The notes below the pieces were generated by a model, which worked only from the letters and a program-made list of their open reading frames with translations, had not been told where the DNA came from and did not search any database. DNA of 44,525 nt from assembly GCF_009725235.1 (NCBI RefSeq), contig NZ_WJFC01000101.1:1-44525 (forward strand), written 5' to 3'. Source of the DNA: Scytonema sp. UIC 10036 (lineage in GTDB: Bacteria; Cyanobacteriota; Cyanobacteriia; Cyanobacteriales; Nostocaceae). Shown one piece after another: positions 1-7,425 of the stretch; the stretch's first letter is position 1, and each line of letters starts with the position of its first letter. Both the position numbers and the translations under genes were made by a program.

Positions 1-250
1 AGTGGTTAGTAGATAGTGGTTAGTAGATAGTGGTTAGTAGATAGTGGTTAGTAGATAGTGGTTAGTAGATAGTGGTTAGTAGATAGTGGTTAGTAGATAG
101 TGGTTAGTAGATAGTGGTTAGTAGATAGTGGTTAGTAGATAGTGGTTGATAACAACTAACAACTAGCAACTAGCAACTAACAACTAACCACTAACAACTA
201 GCAACTAACCACTATCTACTAACCACTAACAACTCACAACTAACAATTCC
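1..250. repeat. Heptamer (LTRR-type) tandem repeat with inverted arm
   Basis: Positions 1-147 are about ten and a half copies of the 14-mer AGTGGTTAGTAGAT, that is alternating heptamers, and the tract probably continues beyond the window edge. Positions 150-250 hold the complementary family (AACAACT, AACCACT, ATCTACT), so the block could fold into a long imperfect hairpin. There are no unique spacers, so it is not CRISPR. Such tracts are typical of filamentous cyanobacteria. Confidence 0.9.
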
Positions 251-335
251 AACTTACGACTGATTAAAATTATGCACTCAATTGCCACAATTGCCTTGTG
301 TGGCTTGACAAAATACTTAACAAGGTATAAGGGCA

Positions 336-809
336 ATGATTCAATCTTGGATGGTAATTGGGGCTGTTACTTTTTTAATCGCAGTTGGCAGTTTTTTCAT
401 AACACCTCGTGATGTCAAGTGGTTTGCACGGTTAACTCGCCCCCGTTGGTTAGTCTTTGAACCGCTGATTCCCATCATTTGGACTGTTATTTTTATTTGC
501 GGTGCAGCTTCCGCTAATATTGTTTGGCAGCATAATCCAGGTAGTTTGAGAAGTTGGATTTTTATGGGTCTGTTTCTCCTATTGGAAATTATTACTATTT
601 CTTACATTCCACTTATGCTAAGGTGGCGGAGTTTAAGAATCGGAGAAATCATTGGATCGATAGGCGTTATTCTGGGTGTTTTGCTGACAATCGCAGTTTT
701 ACCAATATCAAAACTGGCTGCGTTACTGCTCGTTCCGTATCTGATCTGGAGTCCAGTAGGAACTTATACGACAGAGGAGTTAATTCAACTTAATCCTCAA
801 GATGCTTGA
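336..809 (+). CDS. TspO/MBR-like tryptophan-rich sensory membrane protein
   Basis: 157 residues with about five hydrophobic segments. The TspO/MBR pattern is visible in 'RPRWLVFEPLIPIIWTVIF' near residues 35-53 and in the C-terminal stretch 'LLVPYLIWSPVGTY', which resembles the LLVPYLxWxxxAxY end of TspO proteins. Family members are integral membrane proteins that bind tetrapyrroles and act in stress-linked porphyrin handling. This one is divergent: only some of the usual tryptophans remain. The ATG at 336 is preceded by TTGACA (305-310) and TATAAG (326-331), but these lie very close to the start codon, so a promoter there is uncertain. The gene stands alone between repeat tracts. Confidence 0.65.
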   Translation: MIQSWMVIGAVTFLIAVGSFFITPRDVKWFARLTRPRWLVFEPLIPIIWTVIFICGAASANIVWQHNPGSLRSWIFMGLFLLLEIITISYIPLMLRWRSLRIGEIIGSIGVILGVLLTIAVLPISKLAALLLVPYLIWSPVGTYTTEELIQLNPQDA

Positions 810-872
810 GGGTTAGTTGTTAGTGGTTGGTGGTTAGTTGTTAGTGGGGACGCAAGGCAATGCGCCCGTACA
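810..872. repeat. Heptamer repeats plus GC-rich hairpin element
   Basis: After the TspO-like stop come GTTAGTG-type heptamers and then an imperfect hairpin around 846-870 built on GACGCAAGGCAATGCGCCC. Related hairpins occur inside the pncB-nadD linker (6635-6654) and before livH (39788-39807). It lies between two convergent genes and may act as a bidirectional terminator. Confidence 0.6.
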
Positions 873-875
873 GTA

Positions 876-1583
876 TTAAAATAATCGTCCGTAGCGTGCG
901 TTGAACGGATTGTCGGGATTCGCTTCATTATTTAGCCAAGCCCACATCTGATCGCCTAAGGAAAAATGCCACCACTCTCTGGGATTGCGCTTGAATCCTG
1001 CTTTTTCCATAACACTGCACAGAAGTTGCCTATTGGCGTGATACTGTTGTCCCTGTAAATCGGTAGTGTTGGCAAAGTGCAATGGGTGCGATCGCTCTGA
1101 CATTTCGTCAATAGGCGAACCCATATCGACAATTCCTCCTACATCATCCACCAATGTAACATCAACAGCAGCACCCGTACTGTGAGGAGGTGGAGTTGTT
1201 TTGTCCAAACTGGGTTCAGCCCAAATTTTATAAACCTCCTCCCAAATCTCGCTGAGACGATCTGGTGACAATTCAGCCTCACTCAGCCCTCTCATCTCTA
1301 AGGCTTGGGAAAAAGCATAATTCACCATAAACTGCTGTACCTGTACGGGACGGTAGGCATCAAAAATTTGGATCAGCCAGTTAGGACGGATTTGCTGGAG
1401 ATAGTTCTGAGCAACTATCAAGCTATCCACAACGCTTTTACGGAGAAAATAAGGTGAGACTTCGCCATAAGGAGCACCCAACCTTTCATAAGGATGGGGA
1501 GATTCCACAGCAAACCGTCCCAAAGGAATCTCTACCAACGGTTCACCACATTCAAGAATTAATACTTTATGATAGGGTCGCAT
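876..1583 (-). CDS. D-alanyl-D-alanine dipeptidase (VanX/DdpX type, peptidase M15D)
   Basis: Zinc dipeptidase that cleaves D-Ala-D-Ala, acting in peptidoglycan turnover rather than vancomycin resistance in organisms like this. The family landmarks are visible: 'FDAYRPVQVQ' in the first half, the zinc motif region 'HSTGAAVDVTL' (SxHxxGxAxD-like), and 'EWWHF' near the C-terminus carrying the catalytic Glu and third zinc His. The frame is open to 1610, but the first nine residues (MTNDKCLNK) are encoded by ATGACAA heptamer repeats, so the ATG at 1583 (MRPYHK) is the more credible start. With the upstream start it would overlap the yidD stop by an ATGA. The gene lies just downstream of yidD on the same strand and the two are probably co-transcribed. 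Confidence 0.85.
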   Translation of the reverse strand: MRPYHKVLILECGEPLVEIPLGRFAVESPHPYERLGAPYGEVSPYFLRKSVVDSLIVAQNYLQQIRPNWLIQIFDAYRPVQVQQFMVNYAFSQALEMRGLSEAELSPDRLSEIWEEVYKIWAEPSLDKTTPPPHSTGAAVDVTLVDDVGGIVDMGSPIDEMSERSHPLHFANTTDLQGQQYHANRQLLCSVMEKAGFKRNPREWWHFSLGDQMWAWLNNEANPDNPFNARYGRLF

Positions 1584-1606
1584 TTTATTTAGGCATTTGT
1601 CATTTG

Positions 1607-1879
1607 TCATTGGTCACTAGTGTCATTTGTCTCCCTTGTCTCCCTTGTCTCCCTTGTCCCCCCTATCTGTTCCGGTACGGGATCGTAGCCGCCGGGATGA
1701 AACGGATGGCAACGTAAAATACGCCTAATTGCCAACCAACTACCCCGCCAGACTCCAAATCGTTCAATGGCTTGGAGAGCGTACATTGAACAAGTTGGTT
1801 GAAAGCGACAGCTTGGAGGAAACATAGGTGAAATAAATATTCGGTAGAACCGAATCGGCAAAATTAGTAATAATTTCAT
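1607..1879 (-). CDS. yidD: Membrane protein insertion efficiency factor YidD
   Basis: 90 residues. The YidD signature is clear: '[22 protein letters not shown]' followed by '[14 protein letters not shown]', '[17 protein letters not shown]'. The conserved cysteines ([12 protein letters not shown]) are present. YidD is a small amphipathic membrane-associated protein that assists YidC-dependent membrane insertion. After the normal end of the family (GGYDPVPEQ) the protein carries an extra tail, '[18 protein letters not shown]', encoded by GGGAGACAA-type short tandem repeats (about 1607-1663), so intergenic repeat DNA seems to have replaced the original stop codon. The dipeptidase gene follows directly downstream. 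Confidence 0.92.
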   Translation of the reverse strand: MKLLLILPIRFYRIFISPMFPPSCRFQPTCSMYALQAIERFGVWRGSWLAIRRILRCHPFHPGGYDPVPEQIGGTRETRETRETNDTSDQ

Positions 1880-1940
1880 TTATGTTGCTTAGATCTAATA
1901 AAGTGGTATTAGAGGTTAAAGTTTTTATCTTGTTTTATCT

Positions 1941-2645
1941 TTGCTAAATTCATTACCTAGTTTAGAATCCATCCCTCCTGTTTACCTACAGATTGCCATT
2001 GCGTCAATTTGGGTATTCCTCATGCTCGGAGTTGCGTGGTGGGTAAATCGTCTTGATAACAAAGACCCTGAAGTTGTTAGAAAGATCGTACATATTGGGA
2101 CTGGCAACATAATCTTAGTTGCTTGGTGGTTGGGTATTCCAGCCAGTGTTGGCATTACCGCTTCGATTGTAGCGAGTGCAGCCACCCTGTTGTCTTACCG
2201 ATTTCCTATTCTCCCCGGTATTGATAGTGTTGGGCGCAAAAGTCTCGGAACTTTTTTCTATTCTGCCAGTATCGGTATTCTCATAGCTGGCTTCTGGTCT
2301 ATACAGCAACCCCACTATGCAGTCTTGGGAGTCTTAGTGATGACATGGGGTGATGGACTAGCAGCACTCGTTGGTCAGCGATTTGGGAAGCACAAATACA
2401 AAGTGTTTGGGAGACAGAAAAGCTTGGAAGGTTCTCTAACAGTTACTGCTGTGAGCTATTTAATTGGTAGTTCAATCTTACTAACCGTACAAGGTAATGT
2501 CTGGCAAACTTGGTTGGTTTCTTTAGCAGTCGCCTTGGTGGCTACTGGCTTGGAAGTTTTTTCAATGTTCGGAATCGACAATTTAACAGTTCCTTTAGGT
2601 AGCGCTGCAGTCGCTTTCTTTTTGAATACTTGGTTGAGTGGTTAG
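1941..2645 (+). CDS. Phytol kinase / dolichol-kinase-like CTP-dependent membrane kinase
   Basis: 234-residue polytopic membrane protein with about six or seven hydrophobic helices. Hallmarks of the VTE5/dolichol kinase/CTP-transferase family are 'VVRKIVHIGTGN' near residues 45-56, 'TWGDGLAALVGQRFGKHKYKVFG' near 135-157 and 'KSLEGSLT' following. In cyanobacteria the homologue (slr1652 type) phosphorylates phytol released from chlorophyll, feeding tocopherol and chlorophyll salvage. The start used is TTG at 1941; an in-frame TAA lies at 1917-1919 and the next ATG is at about 2022, inside the first hydrophobic helix, so TTG is plausible but not proven. Heptamer repeats begin within the last codons (STOP at 2643-2645). 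Confidence 0.8.
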   Translation: MLNSLPSLESIPPVYLQIAIASIWVFLMLGVAWWVNRLDNKDPEVVRKIVHIGTGNIILVAWWLGIPASVGITASIVASAATLLSYRFPILPGIDSVGRKSLGTFFYSASIGILIAGFWSIQQPHYAVLGVLVMTWGDGLAALVGQRFGKHKYKVFGRQKSLEGSLTVTAVSYLIGSSILLTVQGNVWQTWLVSLAVALVATGLEVFSMFGIDNLTVPLGSAAVAFFLNTWLSG

Positions 2646-2848
2646 TGGTTAGTGGTTAGTGGTTAGTAGTTAGTGGTTAGTGGTTAGTGGTTAGTGGTTA
2701 GTGGTTAGTGGTTAGTAGTTAGTGGTTAGTGGTTAGTAGTTAGTGGTTAGTAGTGAGTGGAACAACCAACAACTAACAACCAACAACTAACAACCAACAA
2801 CTAACAACCAACAACTAACAACTAACAACTAACAACCAACAACTAATT
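2641..2848. repeat. Heptamer repeat block with inverted halves
   Basis: 2641-2760 is GTTAGTG/GTTAGTA heptamers and 2761-2848 is AACAACT/AACAACC heptamers, the near-complement. The block fills the whole space between two convergent genes and even supplies the last codons and stop of both of them, so a long hairpin could form in either transcript and serve as a terminator. Confidence 0.88.
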
Positions 2849-3290
2849 AATGCCGATAAAAATTCTCGTGACGCGGAATCCCGTGACGATATGCCTTACG
2901 TGGATGCACTCTGTAGTGATGATAGTGATAGTGGTAGACCTTTCGAGGATAATGAACGGGGTGGTGATGCTTGACAGGACACGGACAACGATCGCTCCTG
3001 CGATGATGCACTCTGTAATGCCGCACTTTCCGGTGATGAACTTTATGACAGTGGTGATGTTTAGCTTGTATGAGTTCTCCTTCTGATTCCAAATTATCTT
3101 CCGTTAATAAATATTTTTCTGCTTCTGGTGAGAGGAGATTCATCACATTTGTATCAGCCTTTGTTTGAAGAGGCTGTTGCTGGTTTTTAATTCTTCTATT
3201 TGTCTGTGCTGTGGCTGTCTCAAACCCCAAACAACTTAGCAATATTAAGGCACTGACTGCAAACCGCAAATAACTGTTTTTAGACAACAT
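2847..3290 (-). CDS. Secreted histidine-rich protein, function unknown
   Basis: 147 residues from ATG 3290. The start is supported by AGGAG ten bases upstream and by the signal peptide that follows (MLSKNSYLRFAVSALILLSCLGFETATAQ, with cleavage expected after ATAQ; listed in parts: basic n-region, hydrophobic core 'FAVSALILLSCLGF', 'ATA-Q'). The frame remains open for 54 codons upstream but lacks a better start. The C-terminal half is extraordinarily rich in His, Arg, Tyr and Cys ('HHHCHKVHHRKVRHYRVHH', 'RCPCPVKHHHPVHY', 'YHYHYHHYRVH'), which suggests a periplasmic metal-binding (Ni, Cu, Zn or Co) protein. No enzyme motif is visible. I do not recognise a named family. Confidence 0.7.
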   Translation of the reverse strand: MLSKNSYLRFAVSALILLSCLGFETATAQTNRRIKNQQQPLQTKADTNVMNLLSPEAEKYLLTEDNLESEGELIQAKHHHCHKVHHRKVRHYRVHHRRSDRCPCPVKHHHPVHYPRKVYHYHYHHYRVHPRKAYRHGIPRHENFYRH

Positions 3291-3993
3291 TCTTTCGGTG
3301 CTCCTAGTTTTTTTCCCTCTTTGTTCCCTGGGAATTCCTTTTGCAAGGTTTTGGCTGAAGCTATCCTTTTTACTTGAGTTGAAGAGAAAGCAAAGCCTAT
3401 AAAAATGGGTTATCACGCATGACAGATAAAGGAGAGTTATTAGCGATCGCAACTCTCTTTTTGCCAGAATCTTTATTATTTGTTAATGTTTGCATTCTTG
3501 TCTAAACACTGCTAAAGACAAGTTGGAAATGATTTTTTGGCAAAAGTAAAGCAAAAAAATGAATCGCAATGGTGTATTTTTCAATACAAACAAAATCTAG
3601 TTGTATTTATAGATTGACATATAGTAAAGGTTTTTACTGTTGACACCACTTGGGTTACTGCAAGAACCCCGACTTCTTTAAGAAGTCAGGGTGCTCACTT
3701 AGTTAATATTGCAATTCTATAACAATTTTTAATTTATCAATATCAAAAACTATTCCATTAGAAGGAGTTTTTAATTGAAGAAGAATTCAGAAGTCAGAAT
3801 TAATGAAAAAGTGGTTATTATTACTTATATGTAAAATTGAGCACAAAAATCCAACAAACGAGAGAATATAACCAAACAGAAGTCATACCTAGAGAGAGAT
3901 TAAGAGAAAAACACCGCACAATAAGCAATAAATTTAAAGACTAAATATGGCAATATAATACCCAAAAAATCATTGTTTTCTGCAAAAATTAAA
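3291..3993. other. Long intergenic region, no gene recognised
   Basis: About 700 bases, AT-rich, with no convincing reading frame. It contains the divergent promoters of the His-rich protein gene (left) and of the membrane protein gene at 3994 (right), and the hairpin at 3667-3692. The start of the right-hand gene is preceded by AAAATTAAA without a clear ribosome binding site. Confidence 0.6.
3667..3692. repeat. Short interspersed palindrome (hairpin)
   Basis: CCCC-GACTTCTT-T-AAGAAGTC-AGGG: an 8-bp perfect stem extended by C/G pairs across an A bulge. This ACCCCGACTTCTT hairpin resembles a common interspersed palindrome of cyanobacterial genomes. No T-run follows, so it is not an obvious terminator. 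Confidence 0.6.
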
Positions 3994-4605
3994 ATGAGCT
4001 TTTTTAATAATTCCGTGCCACCTTTGCGCCGCAAACAAGCTACCCAAGAAACTTATCTTTTACAAGGGTGTCGGCAAGTTAGTTGGCAAATAGGTAACAT
4101 ACAACTGTATTCAAATTTTTACACCCGTCTTGACCAATCCTTTCTACTTTGGGGTTTAGCGATCGCACCCATGTTTGTCACTGCTCAGTTCTTAGCTGTT
4201 AGTTGGGATGTACAGGCAGTTTTGTGGTCGATACTTTCCATTATTGCGACTGTAGGAATGGTTTCTTGGACTCATTCTTGGGTAAAGCAAAAACAAGTCT
4301 GTTGGATATTATATTGTTGGGTTAGGCTGATGTTATTGGGTGTAGTTTTAACTGATTTGGCCGTTTTTTTTTGCTGGGGAGAAATACTGTTAAATTTATG
4401 CCCTGTGTGGTTGGGTTTGTGCTCCTTCGGCTATGTTTGTACCGGGTTAGCAATCCGAGCGCGAGCTCTACTCTTCGCAAGCGTTATTCACCTGTTAGGA
4501 ATTTTCATTTTACCGTATGTAGGTGGTTGGCAATTTCTAGTAACTGGCGCTGTAATGTTTTTCTGCCTATTCCTATTAGCCGAGTTGGAATGGGATCATT
4601 GTTAA
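3994..4605 (+). CDS. Cyanobacterial membrane protein, function unknown
   Basis: 203 residues from ATG 3994 (MSFFNNS); a TTG at 3973 would add seven residues and is less likely. After a polar N-terminal region of about 55 residues ('PPLRRKQATQETYLLQGCRQVSWQ') come roughly six hydrophobic segments: 'FLLWGLAIAPMFVTAQFLA', 'VLWSILSIIATVGMVSW', 'MLLGVVLTDLAVFFCW', 'VWLGLCSFGYVCTGLAI', 'LLFASVIHLLGIFILPYV' and 'FLVTGAVMFFCLFLLAEL'. No catalytic motif is visible. The overall look is of a conserved hypothetical cyanobacterial integral membrane protein. It is monocistronic as far as can be seen, followed by a heptamer repeat block. Confidence 0.65.
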   Translation: MSFFNNSVPPLRRKQATQETYLLQGCRQVSWQIGNIQLYSNFYTRLDQSFLLWGLAIAPMFVTAQFLAVSWDVQAVLWSILSIIATVGMVSWTHSWVKQKQVCWILYCWVRLMLLGVVLTDLAVFFCWGEILLNLCPVWLGLCSFGYVCTGLAIRARALLFASVIHLLGIFILPYVGGWQFLVTGAVMFFCLFLLAELEWDHC

Positions 4606-4611
4606 ACAGGG

Positions 4612-4695
4612 ATAGTAGTTAGTGGTTAGTAGTTAGTAGAAAAGCCACTAACTACTATCTACTAACCACTAACCACTAACTACTATCCACTAACC
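4612..4695. repeat. Heptamer repeat hairpin between convergent genes
   Basis: GTTAGTG/GTTAGTA heptamers (4615-4637) face their complement (ACTAACT, ACTATCT, AACCACT; 4645-4694), giving a hairpin of about 80 bases between the stops of two convergent genes. A terminator role is likely. Confidence 0.8.
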
Positions 4696-4848
4696 TTACC
4701 ACCGATTATCTGTTTTTTGCTTATAAGGATCGCCTGTAAATGGTTGTACACCAATATTTGGATATGCATCATTAGTAGGAGTAAAAATCCGCATTGCTGC
4801 TTCAGAAACAAACTGAGTGAAATCAGCAAGTATCTTGGAGATAGCCAT
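4696..4848 (-). CDS. Small conserved cyanobacterial protein, function unknown
   Basis: 50 residues from ATG 4848, chosen because GGGAG stands ten bases upstream; the longer frame to 4911 has no ribosome site. Sequence begins MAISKILADFTQFVSE and ends in 'NIGVQPFTGDPYKQK', a proline- and glycine-containing tail that I recall from short conserved cyanobacterial proteins of unknown function. It has an amphipathic N-terminal helix, no signal peptide, and no cysteine pair. The intergenic 4849-5226 region upstream is AT-rich and holds its promoter and that of the NAD cluster. Confidence 0.6.
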   Translation of the reverse strand: MAISKILADFTQFVSEAAMRIFTPTNDAYPNIGVQPFTGDPYKQKTDNRW

Positions 4849-5164
4849 AATACCAATACTCCCTTGTCTGTAATTGCTTAGATTGTTATATCTTTCTAGT
4901 TTAGTTAACAACTTTTTGGTTGTCTCTCATTAGAAATATATTTATACTCTCCGCAACAATAAGAGATACATATTTGCAATAGTTAAGCTGGGAAAAGGGT
5001 AAGACTGGAGGTAAAGGATAAGTTTTTTTTACTTTTATGCTGTCCTCTTTTTCTTTATTACCACGTAAAACTATTAAAAAATTTTAAATAATAGATTAAG
5101 ATAATAATATGCACCACGTATGAATACGGGTTTCAGGCATTTTCAAGAAAAAACTGATGACTAG

Positions 5165-5195
5165 TTGACAATAGTTATGGTAAAAACTACCATAA
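5165..5195 (+). promoter_or_regulatory. Promoter overlapped by a 21-bp palindrome, candidate NrtR operator
   Basis: TTGACA at 5165-5170 is followed after 17 bases by TACCAT at 5188-5193, a plausible sigma-70 promoter for the NAD gene at 5227. Across the spacer and -10 box lies a perfect inverted repeat, TTATGGTA-AAAAC-TACCATAA (5175-5195). A 21-bp palindrome is the usual size of NrtR operators, and an NrtR gene lies in the same cluster. Binding here would block polymerase; in the family, ADP-ribose relieves repression. The site assignment is inference. Confidence 0.6.
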
Positions 5196-5226
5196 ATCAT
5201 AAGCTTTCTTCCAAGAGCGTTATGCC

Positions 5227-7278
5227 ATGACCAGTTTCCCAGTATTGAACTATGCATCTACAGACTGCCAGAAGCAGCAGAGTTTGGAAAATCAAGAGTT
5301 AACGTTTTCATCTGTTAACTACAGTTTGCTGACAGACCTTTACCAGTTGACGATGGCGGCTTGTTACACCGGCGAAGGTGTAGAACAACGGCGAGCAAGT
5401 TTTGAGTTGTTCGTCAGACGCTTGCCACAAAATTTTGGTTATTTAATTGCAATGGGTTTGGCACAAGCGTTGGAATATTTGGAAAATTTTCGCTTTAGTG
5501 CAACTCATGTGGAAGCTTTACAAGCGACAGGAATTTTTGCAAATGCGCCCAGCCGCTTTTGGTCACTCCTAGCTGAAGGACGTTTTACAGGAGATGTTTG
5601 GGCAGTTCCTGAAGGAACAGCCGTGTTTGCTCACGAACCACTGTTGCGAGTAGAAGCACCCCTCTGGCAAGCCCAGATGGTGGAAACCTACCTGTTAAAC
5701 ACTTTGAATTACCAAAGTTTAATTGCGACACGGGCAGCAAGAGTGCGCGATGTCGCATCTGAGAATGCAACACTGTTGGAATTTGGCACAAGAAGAGCAT
5801 TTAGCCCACAAGCTTCTTTGTGGGCAGCACGTGCGGCTTTAGCTGGTGGTTTGGATGCAACATCAAATGTGTTAGCAGCACTGCAACTGGGGCAAAAGCC
5901 CAGTGGTACAATGGCTCATTCTTTGGTTATGGCATTGTCAGCAATGGAAGGTAACGAAGAACAAGCTTTTACCGCATTTCACCGTTATTTTCCAGGTGCG
6001 CCATTGTTGATTGATACTTATGATTCAATAGCTGCAGCTCAGCGTTTGGCGGAAAAGGTCAATTCTGGGGAAATGGAATTATCTGGAGTCAGGCTGGATT
6101 CAGGAGATTTGGTGTCCCTGTCAAAACAAGTGAGGTTGTTGCTTCCAGGAGTGTCGATTTTTGCCAGTGGAGACTTGGACGAGTGGGAAATAGCGAAGTT
6201 AAAAGCAGCTGGTGCTGAGATTGATGGTTATGGCTTAGGAACGCGTTTAGTGACAGGTTCTTCCGTAAACGGAGTCTACAAACTGGTGGAAATAGATGGT
6301 ATCCCAGTGATGAAACAATCAACTGGCAAAGGAACTTATCCAGGACGCAAGCAAATTTTTCGCACTTTCGACGGAGGTAAGGTGAAAGCCGATAAGTTGG
6401 GACTGGCGACAGAAAATTCTTTGGAAGAACAACCTTTATTGGAACTTTTTATGAAAGAGGGTACTAGAGTGCGATCGCCAGAAAACATAGCACAAATTAG
6501 GCAGCGCACAGCAGCTGCAGTCGCCAGTTTACCGTTCGATGTCAGACAACTGAATAACCCCATGTCAGTACAAGTGAATATCTCCACCGCCCTAGAGGAA
6601 CTGACACAACAAACCAGAAAAAAACCCCCTGTACGGGGCAATGCCTTGTGCCCCTACCCCCTAACCCCACCCCCTACCCCCTACCCCCTAACCATGAGAA
6701 TCGCATTATTTGGTACGAGTGCCGATCCACCAACTGCAGGACATCAAGCCATTATTAAATGGTTGTCCAGTAAATACGATTGGGTAGCAGTGTGGGCTGC
6801 AGACAATCCATTTAAGTCCCATCAAACAAGATTGGAACATCGAGTGGCAATGCTGCATTTGTTAATTAAGGATATAGATGCACCACAGGACAATATTGGA
6901 TTGGAACAGCAATTAAGTAGTTTGAGAACGCTAGAAACATTAGAAAAAGCAAAAGCTCGTTGGGGAGACCAATCGGAGTTTACATTAGTAGTCGGTTCGG
7001 ATTTGTTATCTCAACTGCCAAGATGGTATCGAATTGAAGAGTTATTACAACAAGTACAACTTCTAGTCGTACCACGTCCGGGATTCGTTATAGATGAGTC
7101 TAGCGTGCATATCATACAAAAACTGGGAGGAACAATCGAGTTTGCCAACTTTATCGGTCCGGATGTTTCTTCAACTGCTTATCGAGAAAGTGGCGACAGC
7201 GAAGTTCTAACACCTCTTGTGGTTGACTACATTCATAAAGAACATTTGTATAAATGGTCATTAGTCATTGGTCATTAG
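5227..7278 (+). CDS. pncB-nadD: Fused nicotinate phosphoribosyltransferase and nicotinate-nucleotide adenylyltransferase
   Basis: 683 residues, two enzymes in one frame. Residues 1 to about 460 are nicotinate phosphoribosyltransferase (nicotinate + PRPP + ATP to NaMN), with 'SLLTDLYQLTMAACY' near the N-terminus, 'EFGTRRAFSP', 'GTMAHSLVMA', 'LLIDTYDS' and 'VRLDSGDL'. Residues 490-683 are NadD (NaMN + ATP to NaAD), with 'MRIALFGTSADPPTAGHQAI' carrying the GxxxPxxxGH nucleotide-binding motif and 'FIGPDVSSTAYRES' carrying the ISSTxIR-like motif. The 25-residue linker (about 465-489) is encoded by a hairpin plus CCCTACCCCCTA repeats, and no stop intervenes. ATG 6694 is the ancestral NadD start but has no ribosome site, so NadD is probably made as the fusion or by re-initiation. 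Consecutive pathway steps make the fusion plausible. The start at 5227 is not preceded by a strong ribosome site. Confidence 0.9.
   Translation: MTSFPVLNYASTDCQKQQSLENQELTFSSVNYSLLTDLYQLTMAACYTGEGVEQRRASFELFVRRLPQNFGYLIAMGLAQALEYLENFRFSATHVEALQATGIFANAPSRFWSLLAEGRFTGDVWAVPEGTAVFAHEPLLRVEAPLWQAQMVETYLLNTLNYQSLIATRAARVRDVASENATLLEFGTRRAFSPQASLWAARAALAGGLDATSNVLAALQLGQKPSGTMAHSLVMALSAMEGNEEQAFTAFHRYFPGAPLLIDTYDSIAAAQRLAEKVNSGEMELSGVRLDSGDLVSLSKQVRLLLPGVSIFASGDLDEWEIAKLKAAGAEIDGYGLGTRLVTGSSVNGVYKLVEIDGIPVMKQSTGKGTYPGRKQIFRTFDGGKVKADKLGLATENSLEEQPLLELFMKEGTRVRSPENIAQIRQRTAAAVASLPFDVRQLNNPMSVQVNISTALEELTQQTRKKPPVRGNALCPYPLTPPPTPYPLTMRIALFGTSADPPTAGHQAIIKWLSSKYDWVAVWAADNPFKSHQTRLEHRVAMLHLLIKDIDAPQDNIGLEQQLSSLRTLETLEKAKARWGDQSEFTLVVGSDLLSQLPRWYRIEELLQQVQLLVVPRPGFVIDESSVHIIQKLGGTIEFANFIGPDVSSTAYRESGDSEVLTPLVVDYIHKEHLYKWSLVIGH
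6619..6693. repeat. Hairpin plus CCCTACC repeats captured inside the pncB-nadD frame
   Basis: GGGGCA (6635-6640) pairs with TGCCCC (6649-6654), then follow CCCCTAA/CCCCTAC repeats up to the NadD ATG at 6694. The same composite, hairpin followed by CCCTACC repeats, stands in front of livH (39720-39807, minus strand). The stretch encodes the Pro-rich linker 'CPYPLTPPPTPYPLT'. Confidence 0.8.
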
Positions 7279-7420
7279 TCATTGGTTATTGGTCATTGGT
7301 TATTGGTCATTGGTTATTGGTCATTGGTCATTGGTTATGAATCTTTTACAAAGAACAAATGACAACGGACAAATGACAACGGACAAATGACAACGGACAA
7401 AGAACAACCCTTACTGCTTT
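7258..7420. repeat. Heptamer repeats between nadD and nrtR
   Basis: GGTCATT/GGTTATT heptamers at 7258-7340 begin inside the last NadD codons and supply its stop; ACAAATG/GACAACGG units at 7350-7410 follow. The two families are near-complementary and could fold. They sit inside the presumed NAD operon. Confidence 0.85.
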
Positions 7421-7425
7421 GAACA

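Noticed and set aside
1..147. Regular short direct repeats that could suggest a CRISPR array
   Set aside because: Units are 7/14 bp with no unique spacers, and no cas genes are in the window; this is heptamer repeat DNA.
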